A DNA stretch of 64,000 nucleotides from Capra hircus (GCF_001704415.2 NC_030826.1:58857362-58921361); one strand, 5' to 3'; shown: positions 10,690 through 21,533, counted from the first letter of the stretch. Numbers and translations are program-made. The notes: generated by a model from the letters alone, not told the origin.

Positions 10690-11095
10690 CACTCTCAAAT
10701 AAAAGCCCCCAGGCTTAGTGGTATAAAATAGCCATTTTATCAACTAGATGATTGTGCAGGTCAGCAGTTTGAACAGGACACAGCGGGATGGCATGTCTTT
10801 TTTTTTCCTGAAGATCTACGGCACCTAAGGCTTCAGCTGGGAAGCGTCTGAGAGCAGCATTAGATGGTTAGGGCTGCAATGCCTGGACGCTCCTTCATGC
10901 ACAGAGCTGACTCTCCGGCTAGGAGTTCACGATAGTGAAGATGGCCCCCTGGAACATGGGGAGCGCCTGCAGGGGATGTCTGTGTGGCTCCAGACTCTTC
11001 TAGAGACTCAGCAGTTCCGTTTCCTCCAGAATGAATCTCTTGTCTCCTGTGTCTCTCTGCCAGTGTGCAGCAGTGTGAGTCAAAATCGAGCAGGC
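10690..11095 (+). repeat. Unclassified interspersed repeat, possible
   Basis: 'cttagtggtataaaatagcc', 'gattgtgcaggtcagcag', 'aaggcttcagctgggaag' and 'gggctgcaatgcctggacg' resemble a mammal-wide repeat with an AGTGGCTTAAAACAAC signature. I cannot name the family. A similar but weaker arrangement occurs at about 24140-24520. Confidence 0.35.
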
Positions 11096-11989
11096 TGATG
11101 ATCCAGTGGTTTGAAGGGGCTGAGAGAACAACCTCCCAACCCAGAGGCCATTGAGGGGGTCAGAAAAATATCTGTCTGAGTGAGAGCCCTGGGGAGGTCA
11201 TCTCTGCCTTGCCCAGGAGGGCCAAAGGCACATCCGTTAAACACACTGAACACTGACCGAGTCCAGTCAACGTGACTGGTTCATGCAGTTCTGAGTCATG
11301 AACCCAGACCTGAACTTTCCCAGAGAGAGTCACACCTCTCTCTATATATTTTTTAAACCTGGGGATCTGTTTCAGGGTGACAAGTGAGCTTGGGTGCCAG
11401 TGGCATTTAGAGCTTCTGCTGTGGGCTTCGGAGAGTAGCCCAGAAAGCATAGTAAAGCTTGGAAACATGACTAGTTCATCCTTGGAAGGTTTGCTACTCA
11501 GACCCTTCTTTGAGCTGTAGAACTCTGACTTTCTGCAATAGTTTATTCTCCTAATATTTTGGGCTTCTTACATGAATCAGCCTCTTTTCACCATGTCTGA
11601 AAATTCTGCTAGTGGGTATCATCATTCCTCAATATAAATTAACAAAATTTGTTTATTTGACAAAAGTTACCATGCTTGAATTTTAAAAAAATAAAAAGAT
11701 GTTCACTAGATAAATTGACACTATTAGTACAGTAGTGTGCTATACTAAAATGTGTAAAGTCTTGAGTTAGAGTTACCAGCTATAAACACTGGACAAATAT
11801 CCATAAAATGGGACTAATATTTACCTTTCGAAATACTGTTAAATAAGGCACAATATGTAAAGCATGAATTACAGTGCATAGCATTTGTAAGTATTCAAGT
11901 TCAATTCCTTGCTCCCCACTCACCCCTAACTTTATCCAAACGATTAATCCTATCACGTTTCACTGCTAAAATGTCCCCTTATGAAAAAT
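11096..11989. other. No gene recognised
   Basis: The 102-residue minus-strand open frame at 11160-11468 has no domain and no splice context. The remainder is AT-rich with no identifiable repeat. Confidence 0.45.
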
Positions 11990-12212
11990 TTCCCCAGTAG
12001 CTCAATCAGTGAAGATTCCACAGCAATGCAAGAGACCACCTACAATCCAGGAGACCTGGGTTTAATCCCTGGGTCGGGAAGATTCCCTGGAGAAGAAAAT
12101 GGCAGCCCACTCCAGTATTCCTCCCTGGGAAATCCCATGGACATAGGAGCCTGGTGGGCTATAGTCCAAGGGATCGCAAGAGTTGGACACGACTTAGTAA
12201 CTAAACCACCAC
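11990..12212 (+). mobile_element. Bov-tA SINE
   Basis: The tRNA-like head ('cagtagctcaatcagtgaag', then 'gagacctgggtttaatccct') is followed by the BOV-A body ('cccatggacataggagcctg') and ends at 'gttggacacgacttagtaac'. A 7-bp direct repeat 'atgaaaa' (11981-11987, and again just after the element) may be its target-site duplication. Confidence 0.93.
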
Positions 12213-12332
12213 CATGAAAAGTACTATACAAAGTATTTAAGTATCTTGTAATTCTATGAGATATTAAGTATTAAATATTAAGTAATATTCACAAACTTCC
12301 ATTTTAACTGGTAACTTCAGATAAATTGGGCG

Positions 12333-12574
12333 TAATATACAGATGACACCACCCTTAAGGCAGAAACTAAAGAGGAACTAAAAAGCCTCTTGATGAAAGT
12401 GAAAGAGGAGAGTGAAAAAGTTGGCTTAAAGCTCAACATTCAGGAAACTAAGAGCATGGCATCTGGTCCCATTACTTCATGGGAAATAGATGGGGAAACA
12501 GTGGATACAGTGTCAGACTTTATTTTATGGGGGGCTCCAAAAAAACTGCAGATGGTGATTGCAGCCATACTGAA
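12333..12574 (+). mobile_element. BovB copy A, 5' segment (outer shell of nest)
   Basis: Starts inside the reverse-transcriptase region at the DNA encoding the catalytic aspartates ('acagatgacaccaccctta') and continues through 'gttggcttaaagctcaacat' and 'tcatgggaaatagatggg' to 'gattgcagccatactgaag'. It stops abruptly where L1 sequence begins. The missing continuation is found at 15151-15724, showing one BovB split by a later insertion. Confidence 0.88.
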
Positions 12575-12834
12575 GAAACCAGGATTGAGAGAGACACGTG
12601 TACCCCAATGTTCATCGCAGCACTGTTTACAATAGCCAGGACATGGAAGCAACCTAAATGTCCATCAGCAGATGAATGGATAAGAAAGCTGTGGTACATA
12701 TACACAGTGGAGTATTACTCAGCCATTAAAAAGAATACATTTGAATCAGTTGTAATGAAGTGGATGAAACTGGAGCCTATTATACAGAGTGAAGTAAGCC
12801 AGAAAGAAAAACACCAATACAGTATACTAATGCA
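12575..12834 (+). mobile_element. L1 3' fragment, left half (middle shell)
   Basis: Typical ruminant L1 sequence: 'gtaccccaatgttcatcgca', 'aatagccaggacatggaagc', 'ggagtattactcagccatta' and 'gagtgaagtaagccagaaag'. It stops at 'ctaatgca' and resumes at 14763 with 'aatgcatatatatgg'. The 6-bp overlap 'aatgca' (12829-12834 and 14763-14768) is the target duplication of the inner BovB. Confidence 0.88.
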
Positions 12835-12850
12835 AAAAAAAAAAAAAAAA

Positions 12851-14762
12851 GAAATGCAAAAAAGCAAAATGGCTGTCTGGGGAGGCCTTACAAACAGCTG
12901 TGAAAAGAAGAGAGGCGAAAAGCAAAGGAGAAAAGGAAAGATATAAGCATCTGAATGCAGAGTTCCAAAGAATAGCAAGAGGAAATAAGAAAGCCTTCTT
13001 CAGTGATCAATGCAAAGAAATAGAGGAAAAAAACAGAATGGGAAAGACTAGAGATCTCTTCAAGAAAATTAGACATACCAAGGGAACATTTCATGCAAAG
13101 ATGGGCTTGATAAAGGACAGAAATGGTCTGGACTTAACAGAAGCAGAAGATATTAAGAAGAGGTGGCAAGAATACACGGAAGAACTGTACAAAAAAGATC
13201 TTCAAGACCCAGATAATCATGATGATGTGATCACTAATCTAGAGCCAGACATCTTGGAAAGTGAAGTCAAGTGGGCTTTAGAAAGCATCACTACAAACAA
13301 AGCTAGTGGAGGTGATGGAATTCCAGTTGGGCTGTTTCAAATCCTTAAAGATGATGCTGTGAAAGTGCTGCACTCAATATGCCAGCAAATTTGGAAAACT
13401 CAGCAGTGGCCAGAGGACTGGAAAAGGTCAGTTTTCATTCCAATTCCAAAGAAAGGCAATGCCAAAGAATGCTCAAACTACCACACAATTGCACTCATCT
13501 CACATGCTAGTAAAGTAATGCTCAAATTCTCCAAGCCAGGCTTCAGCAATACGTGAACCGTGAACTCCCTGATGTTCAGGCTGGTTTTAGAAAAGGCAGA
13601 GGAATCAGAGATCATATTGCCAACATCCGCTGGATCATGGAAAAAGCAAGAGAGTTCCAGAAAAACATCTATAACTGCTTTCTTGACTATGCCAAAGCCT
13701 TTGACTGTGTGGATCACAATAAACTGTGGAAAATTCTAAAAGAGATGGGAATACCAGACCACCTGCCCTGCCCCTTGAGAAACCTATTTGTAGGTCAGGA
13801 AGCAACAGTTAGAACTGGACATGAAACAACACACTGGTTCCAAATAGGAAAAGGAGTCCATCAAGGCTGTATATTGTCACCCTGCTTATTTAACTTCTAT
13901 GCAGAGTACATCATGAGAAATGCTGGACTGGAAGAAACACAAGCTGGAATCAAGATTGCTGGGAGAAATATCAATCACCTCAGATATGCAGATGACACCA
14001 CCCTTATGGCAGAAAGTGAAGAGGAGCTAAAAAGCCTCTTGATGAAAGTGAAAGAGGAGAGTGAGAAAGTTGGCTTAAAGCTCAACATTCAGAAAACAAA
14101 GATCATGGCATCCGGTCCCATCACTTCATGGGAAATAGATGGGGAAACAGTGGAAATAGTGGCTGACTTTATTTTGGGGGGCTCCAAAATCAGTGCAGAT
14201 GGTGACTGCAGCCATGAAATGAAAAGATGCTTACTCCTTGGAAGAAAAGTTATGACCAACCTAGATAATATATTCAAAAGCAGAGACATTACTTTGCTGA
14301 CTAAGGTCCGTCTAGTCAAGGCTATGGTTTTTCCTGTGGTCATGTATGGATGTGAGAGTTGGACTGTGAAGAAGGCTGAGCACTGAAGAATTGATGCTTT
14401 TGAACTGTGGTGTTGGAGAAGACTCTTGAGAGTCCCTTGGACTGCAAGGAGATCCAACCAGTCCATTCTGAAGGAGATCAGTCCTGGGTGTTCTTTGGAA
14501 GGACTGATGCTAAAGCTGAAACTCTAGTACTTTGGTCACCTCATGCGAAGAGTTGACTCATTGGAAAAGACTCTGATGCTGGGAGGGATTGGGGCAGGAG
14601 GAGAAGGGGACGACCGAGGATGAGATGGCTGGATGGCATCACTGACTCGATGGACGTGAGTCTGAGTGAACTCTGGGAGATGGTGATGGACAGGGAGGCC
14701 TGGCATGCTGCGATTCATGGGGTCGCAAACGTCGGACATGACTGAGTGACTGAACTGAACTA
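12851..14762 (+). mobile_element. BovB copy B (inner element of nest), 1.9 kb
   Basis: A 5'-truncated BovB from 'aagcaaaatggctgtctgg' to the 3' 'gactgaactgaact' end. The apurinic endonuclease part is absent. Retained are the linker, the reverse transcriptase and the C-terminal domain. A 17-nt A-run at 12834-12850 lies directly at its 5' edge, which is unusual because LINE tails sit at the 3' end. Inserted in L1 with the duplicated target 'aatgca'. Confidence 0.92.
12900..14762 (+). pseudogene. Broken BovB reverse transcriptase reading frame
   Basis: The frame is in pieces. A 218-codon piece (12900-13556) covers the linker between endonuclease and reverse transcriptase. A 277-codon piece (13553-14386) holds the palm motifs: F-L-D-Y-A-K-A-F-D at its residues 43-51 and the catalytic Y-A-D-D at 145-148. 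The two are in different frames, apparently because one A is missing in 'ctcaaattctcc' near 13526 compared with the usual BovB. A TGA at 14384-14386 ends the second piece before the C-terminal domain, whose decayed coding sequence continues to the 3' end. With no endonuclease, a frameshift and an early stop, the copy cannot be autonomous. The consensus comparison is from memory. Confidence 0.88.
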
Positions 14763-15150
14763 AATGCATATATATGGAATTTAGAAAGATGGCAATTATA
14801 ACCCTGTATGCAAGACAGCAAAAGAGACACCGTTGTATAGAATAGTCTTTTGGACTTTGCAGGAGAGGGAGAGGGTAGGATGATTTGGGAGAATGGCATT
14901 GAAATATGTATAATATCATATATGAAACGAATTGCCAGTCCAGGTTCAATGCATGATACTGGATGCTTGGGGCTGGTGCACTGAGACGACCCACCCAGAG
15001 GGATGATATGGGGAGGGAGGTGGGAGAGGGGTTTAGGATGGGGAACACGTGTATACCTGTGGTGGATTCATGTTGATGTATGACAAAACCAATACAATAT
15101 TGTAAAGTAATTAGCCTCCAATTAAAATAAATAAATTTATATTAATAAAA
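14763..15150 (+). mobile_element. L1 3' fragment, right half (middle shell)
   Basis: Continues the L1 interrupted at 12834: 'atatatggaatttagaaaga', 'aatagtcttttggactttgc', 'attgccagtccaggttcaat' and 'gtaaagtaattagcctcca', then an A-rich tail. The two halves together form one 5'-truncated L1 of about 650 bp. Confidence 0.9.
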
Positions 15151-15724
15151 AAAGACGCTTACTTCTTGGAAGGAAAGTTATGACCAACCTAGATAGCATA
15201 TTGAAAAGCAGAAATATTACTTGGCCAACAAAGGTCGGTCTAGTCAAGGCTATGGTTTTTCCTGTGGTCATGTATGAATGTGAGAGTTGGACTGTGAAGA
15301 GAGCTGAGCACCAAAGAATTGATGCTTTTGAACTGTGGTGTTGGAGAAGACTCTTGAGAGTCCCTTGGACTGCAAGGAGATCCAACCAGTCCATCCTAAA
15401 GGAGATCAGTCCTGGGTGTTCTTTGGAAGGACTGTCAGTCCTGAATATTCATTGGAAGCTGAAACTCCAGTACTTTGGCCACCTCATGCTAAGAGTTGAC
15501 TCATTGGAAATGACTCTAATGCTGGGAGGGATTGGGGGCAGGAGGAGAAGGGGATGACAGAGGATGAGATGGCTGGATGGCATCACTGACTCGATGGACA
15601 TGAGTCTGAGTGAACTCCAGGAGTTGGTGATGGACAGGGAGGCCTAGCATGCTGCGATTCATGGGGTCACAAAGAGTCGGACACGACTGAGCGACTAAAC
15701 TGAACTTAACTGAACTGAACTGAA
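15151..15724 (+). mobile_element. BovB copy A, 3' segment (outer shell)
   Basis: Resumes the element broken at 12574: 'agacgcttacttcttggaag', then 'ggtcatgtatgaatgtgaga', 'gaactgtggtgttggagaag', the 'gggagggattgggggcagg' block and the terminal 'actgaactgaactgaa'. A 125-codon open frame (15180-15557) encodes part of the C-terminal domain. Confidence 0.92.
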
Positions 15725-15728
15725 TCTG

Positions 15729-15874
15729 GAGCAACGGACTGGTTCAAAATTGGGAAAGGAGTACATCAATGCTATGTATCAATACCTGGCCTATTTAGCT
15801 TATTTGCAGAGTACATTTTGTGAAATGCCAGGCTGGATGAATCACAAGCTGGAATCAAGATTGCCAGGAAAAAT
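15729..15874 (+). mobile_element. BovB copy C, 5' segment
   Basis: Begins abutting the 3' end of copy A at 'agcaacggactggttcaaaa', the reverse-transcriptase region just before the catalytic motif, and runs through 'cacaagctggaatcaagatt'. It breaks off at 'ggaaaaata' and resumes at about 16892. Confidence 0.85.
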
Positions 15875-15875
15875 A

Positions 15876-16886
15876 CCAGTCGGTCAAGTCAGTCACTCAG
15901 TCATGTCTGACTCTTTGTGACCCCATGGACTGCAACCTGCCAGGCTTCCCTGTCCATCACCAACTCCTTGAGCCTACACAAACTCATGTCCATCACATCA
16001 GTGATGCCATCCAACCATCTCATCCTCCGTTGTCCCCTTCTCCTCCTGCCTTCAATCTTTCTCAGCATCAGGGTCTTTTCAAATGAATTCATTCTTCAAA
16101 TCAGGTGGCCGAAGTATTGGAGTTTCAGCTTCAGCATCAGTCCTTCCAATGAATATTTAGGACTGACTTCCTTTATGATGGACTGGTTGGATCTTCTTGC
16201 AGTCCAAGGAACTCTCAAGAGTCTTCTCCAGCACCACAGTTCAAAAGCATCAATTCTTTGGCGCTCAGCTTTCTTTATAGTTCAACTCTCACATGCGTAT
16301 GTGACTACTGGAAAAACCATAGCTTTGACTAGACAGACCTTTGTTGGCAAAGTAATGTCTCTGCTTTTTAATATGCCATCTAGGTTGGTCATAGCTTTTC
16401 TGCTAAGGAGCAAGTGTCTCAATTTCATGGCTACAGTCACCATCAGCAGTGATTGTGGAGCCCAGAAAAATAAAGTCTCTCACTGTTTCCATTGTTTCCC
16501 CATCTATTTGCCATGAAGTGATAGGACCAGATGCCATGATCTTAGTTTTCTGAATATTGAGTTTTAAACCGACTTTTTCACTCTCCTCTTTCACTTTTAT
16601 CAAGAGGCTCTTTAGTTCCTCTTTGCTTTCTGCCATAAGGGTGGTGTCATCTACATATCTGAGGTTATTTATATTTCCCCCCCAGTCTTGATTCCAGGTT
16701 GTGCTTCATCCAGCCCAGCATTTCTCATGATGTACTCGGCGTATAAGTTAAATAAGCAGGGTGACACTATAAAGCCTTGACATACTCCTTTCCTGAATTG
16801 GAGCCAGTCTGTTGTTCCATGTCCAGTTCTAACTGTTGCTGTTTGACCTGCACACAGGTTTCTCAGGAGGTAAGTCAGATGGCCTG
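15876..16886 (-). mobile_element. BovB copy D, inverted, inserted into copy C
   Basis: In reverse complement it reads from the reverse-transcriptase region (16886 side) to the BovB 3' end (15876 side). Visible in plus orientation are 'ctcagtcatgtctgactctt', 'cctgccttcaatctttctca', 'agaatattgagtt' variants and 'ggtggtgtcatctacatatc' (complement of the catalytic Asp-Asp region). Reading frames are broken. About 1 kb long. Confidence 0.92.
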
Positions 16887-16891
16887 AAGAA

Positions 16892-17418
16892 GTATCAATA
16901 ACCTCAGATATGCAGATGACTCCACCCTTATGGCAGAAAGCAAAGGGAAACTAAAAAGCTTCTTGACCAAAGTGAAAAAGGGGAGTGAAATAGTTGGCTA
17001 AAAACTCAACATTTAAAAACGAGGATCATGGCATCTGATTCCATCACTTCCTGACAAATTGATGGGGAAACAACAGAAACAGTGAGAGACTTCATTTTCT
17101 TGGGCTCCAAAGTCACTGCAGATGGTGATTGCAGCCATGAAATTAAAAGACTCTTGCTCCTTGGAAGAAAATCTATGATCAACCTAGACAGCATATTAAA
17201 AAGCAGAGACATTACTTTACTAGCAACGGTCTGTCTAGTCAAGGGTATGGGTTTTCCAGTGGTCATGTATGGATGTGAGAGTTGGACCATAAAGAAAACT
17301 GAGTGCTGAAGAATTGATGCTTTTGAACTGTGGTGTTGGAGAAGACTCTTGAGAGTCCCTTGGCCTGCAAGGCGACCCAACCAGTCCATCCTAAAGGGAA
17401 TCAGGGTGTTCATTGTGA
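16892..17418 (+). mobile_element. BovB copy C, 3' segment
   Basis: Continues copy C: 'tatcaataacctcagatatg', 'cagatgactccacccttatg', 'cattttcttgggctccaaag' and 'gactcttgagagtcccttgg', then ends without the usual BovB 3' tail. Stops such as the TAA in 'ggctaaaaactc' interrupt the coding frame. Confidence 0.88.
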
Positions 17419-17695
17419 CACAGAAGTGTTAGGGGATTACTGTCCTCATACAGAGAGCTGGTCAAACCAAGAGAGGGCTCATTTGGAGATTAGAGTGTCT
17501 GAGAATAAAACTGCTGGCTGTCTGAAAGTGTCCCTACTTTTTTCAAGATAGTAAGGTTTTCTCACTGGTAAATGTATTAAAGGTTTTTTTGTAAAATTTG
17601 GGACAATGCAATAACTAATTACAGTACACAAAAGTCATCACTGCCTAAAATATTTCATGCATTTTAATCCTTGTATTGAATATTAACCAAGGGTC
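17419..17695. other. No feature recognised
   Basis: Short AT-rich stretch between the BovB nest and a Bov-tA copy. No repeat or gene is identified. Confidence 0.4.
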
Positions 17696-17696
17696 C

Positions 17697-17882
17697 TGGC
17701 AGGAATCAGAAAGCACAGAGACTCAGGTTCAGTCCCTGGGTCGGGAATATCCCCTGGAGGAGGAAATGGCAGCCCACTCTAGTATTCCTTCCTGGAAAAT
17801 CCCATGGACAGAGGAGCCGCGTGGCTACAGTCCATGGGGTTACAAAGAATCGTGCATGATTGAAGCAACTTAGCACATACAC
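17697..17882 (+). mobile_element. Bov-tA SINE
   Basis: A partial tRNA-like head ('gactcaggttcagtccctgg') precedes the BOV-A body ('aggaaatggcagcccactct', then 'cccatggacagaggagccg') and ends in 'gattgaagcaacttagca'. Confidence 0.9.
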
Positions 17883-18340
17883 ATGGGGTTTACTTACGAA
17901 GGAGCTAATTCTGATGCTGTGGCTGCAAGGAGGGGGCCCCCAAGACGAACCCCCAGGGCCAGCAGTGGGAGAGCACTGCCAAAGGAGGCTAGGGGGGATG
18001 TTACTGGGGTCAGAAGAGAGGCAGCTCTGCGGGACAAGATGCTTCGTGGGGAGGAACGAGTCCTCCAACCTTCAGGAGCACAGCCATCCTAAGTGACCCT
18101 CTACGGGGTGAGAAGCAGGATTATAAACACCTCACATCCCTTCTCTAGCTTCCTCATCTTTTGTGTGCCCTTTCCTGTGACCTCACCTAACAGTGTGTCA
18201 GGGGAAACAGAAGCCCTTTAAGGTCACCTCTGAGTTTGGGAAGAAGAAACAAGGGTGGTCTCAGATCCGGTCTCTCACAAGAATGCTTAGTTGAGAGCAT
18301 GTGGACTGAATACAGGACTGAACCCAGTTAAAGGTTTTAT
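17883..18340. other. Unassigned, moderately GC-rich
   Basis: Contains the G/C-rich segment 17925-18010 and overlapping short open frames in two phases with no recognisable domain. No splice-flanked exon is seen. Confidence 0.4.
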
Positions 18341-18664
18341 GTGCTGGTCACTCAGCTGGATCCAACTCTGTGTGATCCTATGGACTGTATCCTCCCAGGC
18401 TCCTCTGTCCATGGGGATTCTCCAGGCAAGAATAACTGAGTGGGTTGCCACGCCCTCCTCCAGGGGATCTTCCCAACCCAGGGATCAAACCCAGGTCTCC
18501 CACATTCCAGGCAAATTCTTTACCATCTGAGCTACCAGGGAAGCCTAAGAATAACTGGGATGGGTAGCCTACCCCTTCTCCAGGAGAACTTCCTGACCGA
18601 GAAATCGAACGGGGGTCTCCTACATTACAGGCAGATTCTTTACCAGCTGAGCTACCAGGGAAGC
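18341..18664 (-). mobile_element. Bov-tA SINE with duplicated tRNA-like head
   Basis: 18341-18545 is a complete minus-strand Bov-tA. 18546-18664 is a second copy of its 5' half: 'aagaataactgggatgggta', then 'gagctaccagggaagc'. Both heads share 'ttctttaccatctgagc' or 'ttctttaccagctgagc'. In element orientation the order is head, head, body, the dimeric-head form also seen at 44194-44497. Confidence 0.9.
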
Positions 18665-19026
18665 ATAAGGGTGTTACAAAACCTTTTAAGATTTAGCAGA
18701 TGGGTGTGGAGATCTCGTCTTGCTTTTATTGCAGACTAGCCTCATCTTAAGCTCCTCTGCTTCTTAAACCTGCCACCGACCTCTCTGTAGTGACCTACCT
18801 CTTTCTTTGATCTCCTTGCCTTCTGTGTACACAGTTAGTTTCAGATTTCACCAGGGGAACTCCTAACTTTGCCAACCAACAAAGAAAAATCCATCACTGG
18901 AGAGAACAGATATACTTCCCATGATGTCACCAAGTCAAACAGTTGTTGATAAGTAGTGACTGGAGATTGATCGTTAAACTTCTTAAAAGCAAATGGACAG
19001 GTCCCTCAAGACTGAAAGATTCATTA
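18665..19026. other. No feature recognised
   Basis: A pyrimidine-rich segment near 18770-18830 is the only compositional feature. No gene is seen. Confidence 0.4.
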
Positions 19027-19237
19027 GGAGGTGGCTCAGAGGTTAAAGCGTCTGCCTCCAATGTGGGAGACCCGGGTTTGATCCCTGGGTCGGGAAGATC
19101 CCCTGGAGAAGGAAATGGCAACCCTCTCCAGTATTCTTGCCTGGAGAATCCCATGGACGGAGAAGCCTAGTAGGTTACAGTCCACGGGGCCGCAAAGAGT
19201 CGGACGCGACTGAGCGACTTCACCTCACCTCACCTTG
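19027..19237 (+). mobile_element. Bov-tA SINE
   Basis: Head 'ggaggtggctcagaggttaa' with 'cgggtttgatccctgggtcg', then 'ggaaatggcaaccctctcca', and end 'gtcggacgcgactgagcgac' followed by a '(cacct)n'-like tail. Relatively undiverged. Confidence 0.94.
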
Positions 19238-20203
19238 TATGCCACTGAATTTAGGAAAGAAAACTCCAGACCTTAGCTAGTCTGTCAACCTCCGGCTTGT
19301 TTCTTTTATTGAATCCTTACTAATTTTATAAATCTGGCTGCTTACATGAAAATGCAGTTACTATTGCCCCCAGAATTAAGAAAACTTTCCTCCTCTAATA
19401 AATCAAAGATCTTCAGCTAAAGCAACCTATAGGTACAGTATCAAAAGAGGGGGAGGGGGCGCTTGTCTGGTTAGCAGAGTGTTTTGGCAAAACCTGTTTG
19501 AAATTTTTGAAATTGAATGTTGTATTTCGCTTTAAATGTTTAAAATGGTCTTTTCTTTTCGAGGATACTATCATATAACCTCAATTTTAAACAATTAGCC
19601 CCTCAGAATGGCCTGGCAAGAGACCCATTGTGAAAGTACAATTTGAATCTTAATTTACAACAGTTTTATCTAAAAAGTAAACAAAAGACAAAACAGACCC
19701 TAAAGCACTCTATTCTGTTTCCTGAAGCCAACTCAAATGAAGCCATTTGATATTTATGTTTATATTTTATTTTGTAGTTGTACTTTAGTGTAATACGTGA
19801 GATACTTTTATTAGCAGATTTTAAAAATTTGTATTAGACGAGTTGCTTTTATTTGGCTTTTGCCTTTTTTTTTTTTTTTTGGCTTGTAGTTTGTTTTTTT
19901 GTTTTCTTGCTATTGCGGGTGCTTGCATGCTGCTGAGGGTGTGTGAGTACATGTGTGCTTTTAAACAACTCTTCTCCAGAGACTTGGAAAGCGATAATTA
20001 GAGGATGGCGAGTTATGGAATTAGTCCAGTTAGCGGGAGAAAACGTGAAAATAGTTTTGGTCTTTACCAGGAATAACAGCTGCATTTTTTTTTTAAACTG
20101 ACATTTGAATTTTACCTTCTTGAGAGAGATATTTTAAGCATTTAACAACATTCATTCCATATTAAAAAATAGACCTCCATCTTAAAAAAAAATAAATAAA
20201 CTG
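19238..20203. other. AT-rich unassigned DNA
   Basis: No gene. A G-rich motif lies at 19449-19460 and a T-run at 19865-19880. The adjacent minus-strand frame at 19849-20085 is lysine-rich because it reads that T-run. Confidence 0.45.
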
Positions 20204-20338
20204 AATTCTCCAGGCAAAAATACTGGAGTGGGTTGTGCCTCTCTTCTCCAGGAGATCTTCCTGACCCAGCAAGGATCGAACCCAGGTCTTCTGCATTGCA
20301 GGTAGATTCTTAATCATTTGAGTCACCAGGGAAACCCC
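20204..20338 (-). mobile_element. Bov-tA SINE, partial
   Basis: 'ttctccaggcaaaaatactg' to 'gagtcaccagggaaacccc' on the reverse strand. The BOV-A 3' half is missing. Confidence 0.9.
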
Positions 20339-20376
20339 TTAATTTACTAAAACAAAGCATTTTAATGTTTCATGGC

Positions 20377-20596
20377 ATGTGTGCTGAGTCACTTCACTGA
20401 TGTCTGACTCTTTTGTGGCCCCATGGACTGTAGCCCACCAAGCTCCTCTGTCCATGGGATTCTCCAGGCAAGAATACTGGAGTGGGTTGCCATGACCTCC
20501 TCTAGGGGCTTGTCCTGACCCAGGGATCGAACCTCTGTCTCTTAAGTCACGTGCATTGGGAGGCCAGTTCTTTATCCCTAGTGCCAGCTGGGAAGC
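20377..20596 (-). mobile_element. Bov-tA SINE
   Basis: Near full length: 'gtgtgctgagtcacttcact', 'ccccatggactgtagcccac' and 'gacccagggatcgaacctct'. The head contains a short insertion ('cttaagtcacgtgcattggg'). Confidence 0.92.
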
Positions 20597-20714
20597 TGTA
20601 AGAACAGAGCGCAATAGAAGGGACATCTAGCTTTCGCTTCTAATCATTTTTAATTGTACATGATTTCTAGTTTGTTACTTATTTCTTCTCACAGCTCTTT
20701 ACCAACTTGCTGCT

Positions 20715-20830
20715 GATGTTGATGTGACTCTGGACAAGTCCCTTAAAGTCTTTGCACCTCAGTTTCATCTTCCTTAAACATGAAATAAGTAGCCTGTTGG
20801 AAAAACTCCCCTGAGATCTCCAGGTCACAC
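20715..20830 (+). repeat. MIR relic
   Basis: 'gtgactctggacaagtccct', then 'cacctcagtttcatcttcc' follows the conserved MIR core. Confidence 0.55.
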
Positions 20831-20894
20831 ATCTCCAATCTGCTAGTCCTATGCTTCTGAAACTCCGTGGCCTGGGAGTTCTCAAGGTGCAGGG

Positions 20895-21015
20895 TTAAAA
20901 CCTAGCTTTCATCAGGGAGTCTGGTTCCGTCTGTCTGCATCATGGAGGTCAGGAAATCTGCATTTTTAACAGGGCAATGAGAATGTGGTCTGTGGACCAC
21001 ACTGTGAGACACTCT
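20895..21015 (+). mobile_element. MER5A-like fossil
   Basis: 'aggaaatctgcatttttaac' and 'gtctgtggaccacactgtga' resemble the right half of MER5A-type hAT elements. Confidence 0.5.
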
Positions 21016-21214
21016 GCCTTGGTCTTTTCTGTTCATCAGGCCCATGAAGAACCCCCACCCTTCTGCTTGTGCCCTGGTGTCCTGGACACCCAGACAGAAC
21101 GGGTGAGGCAGACGTGCTGTGTGTAGGAGAACCCTAGAAACTTTGATTACTTTTCTTTTTAAATAACCCCGCAACGCTGCAGAACTTCCCTATCTACCCC
21201 AAGTCACTTTTAAA

Positions 21215-21533
21215 AATAATTGATTGATTGATTGATCTTTGGCTCTGCCGAGTCTCCGGCGCTATGAGTGGGCTTTCTCCGGTTGCGGCGGGGGCTCCTC
21301 TCCGGTCGCAGCGGGCACGCGCCTCGCTGCACTGGCTTCCCTCGTTGCAGGGCATGGGCTTTAGGGCGCGCGGGCTCGGCAGCTATGGCGGCCAGGCTCT
21401 GCAGCACTGCCTCAATAGTTGTGGCATTTGGCCTTGGTTGCTCTGTGGCGTGCGGAATCGTCCCAGATCAGGGATTAAACCCATGCTCCCCGCGTTGGCA
21501 GGCAGATTCTTAACCACTGGACCCCCACCCCGA
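21215..21533 (-). mobile_element. CHR-type tRNA-Glu SINE
   Basis: (tgat)n tail at about 21218-21236, then 'ctttggctctgccgagtctc', 'agcgggcacgcgcctcgctg', 'atcagggattaaacccatgc' and 'aggcagattcttaaccactg'. The CpG richness is inherited from the SINE, so the open frames here (to 111 residues) are not genes. Confidence 0.9.

Noticed and set aside
12575..12850. The open frame across 12479-12946 considered as a chimeric protein
   Set aside because: It reads in turn BovB, L1, an A-run and the start of a second BovB. The fusion is an accident of nesting.
13553..14386. A 277-residue frame with intact Y-A-D-D as a possible functional reverse transcriptase gene
   Set aside because: It is the central part of a 5'-truncated, frameshifted BovB LINE with a premature stop. 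There is no endonuclease and no complete frame.
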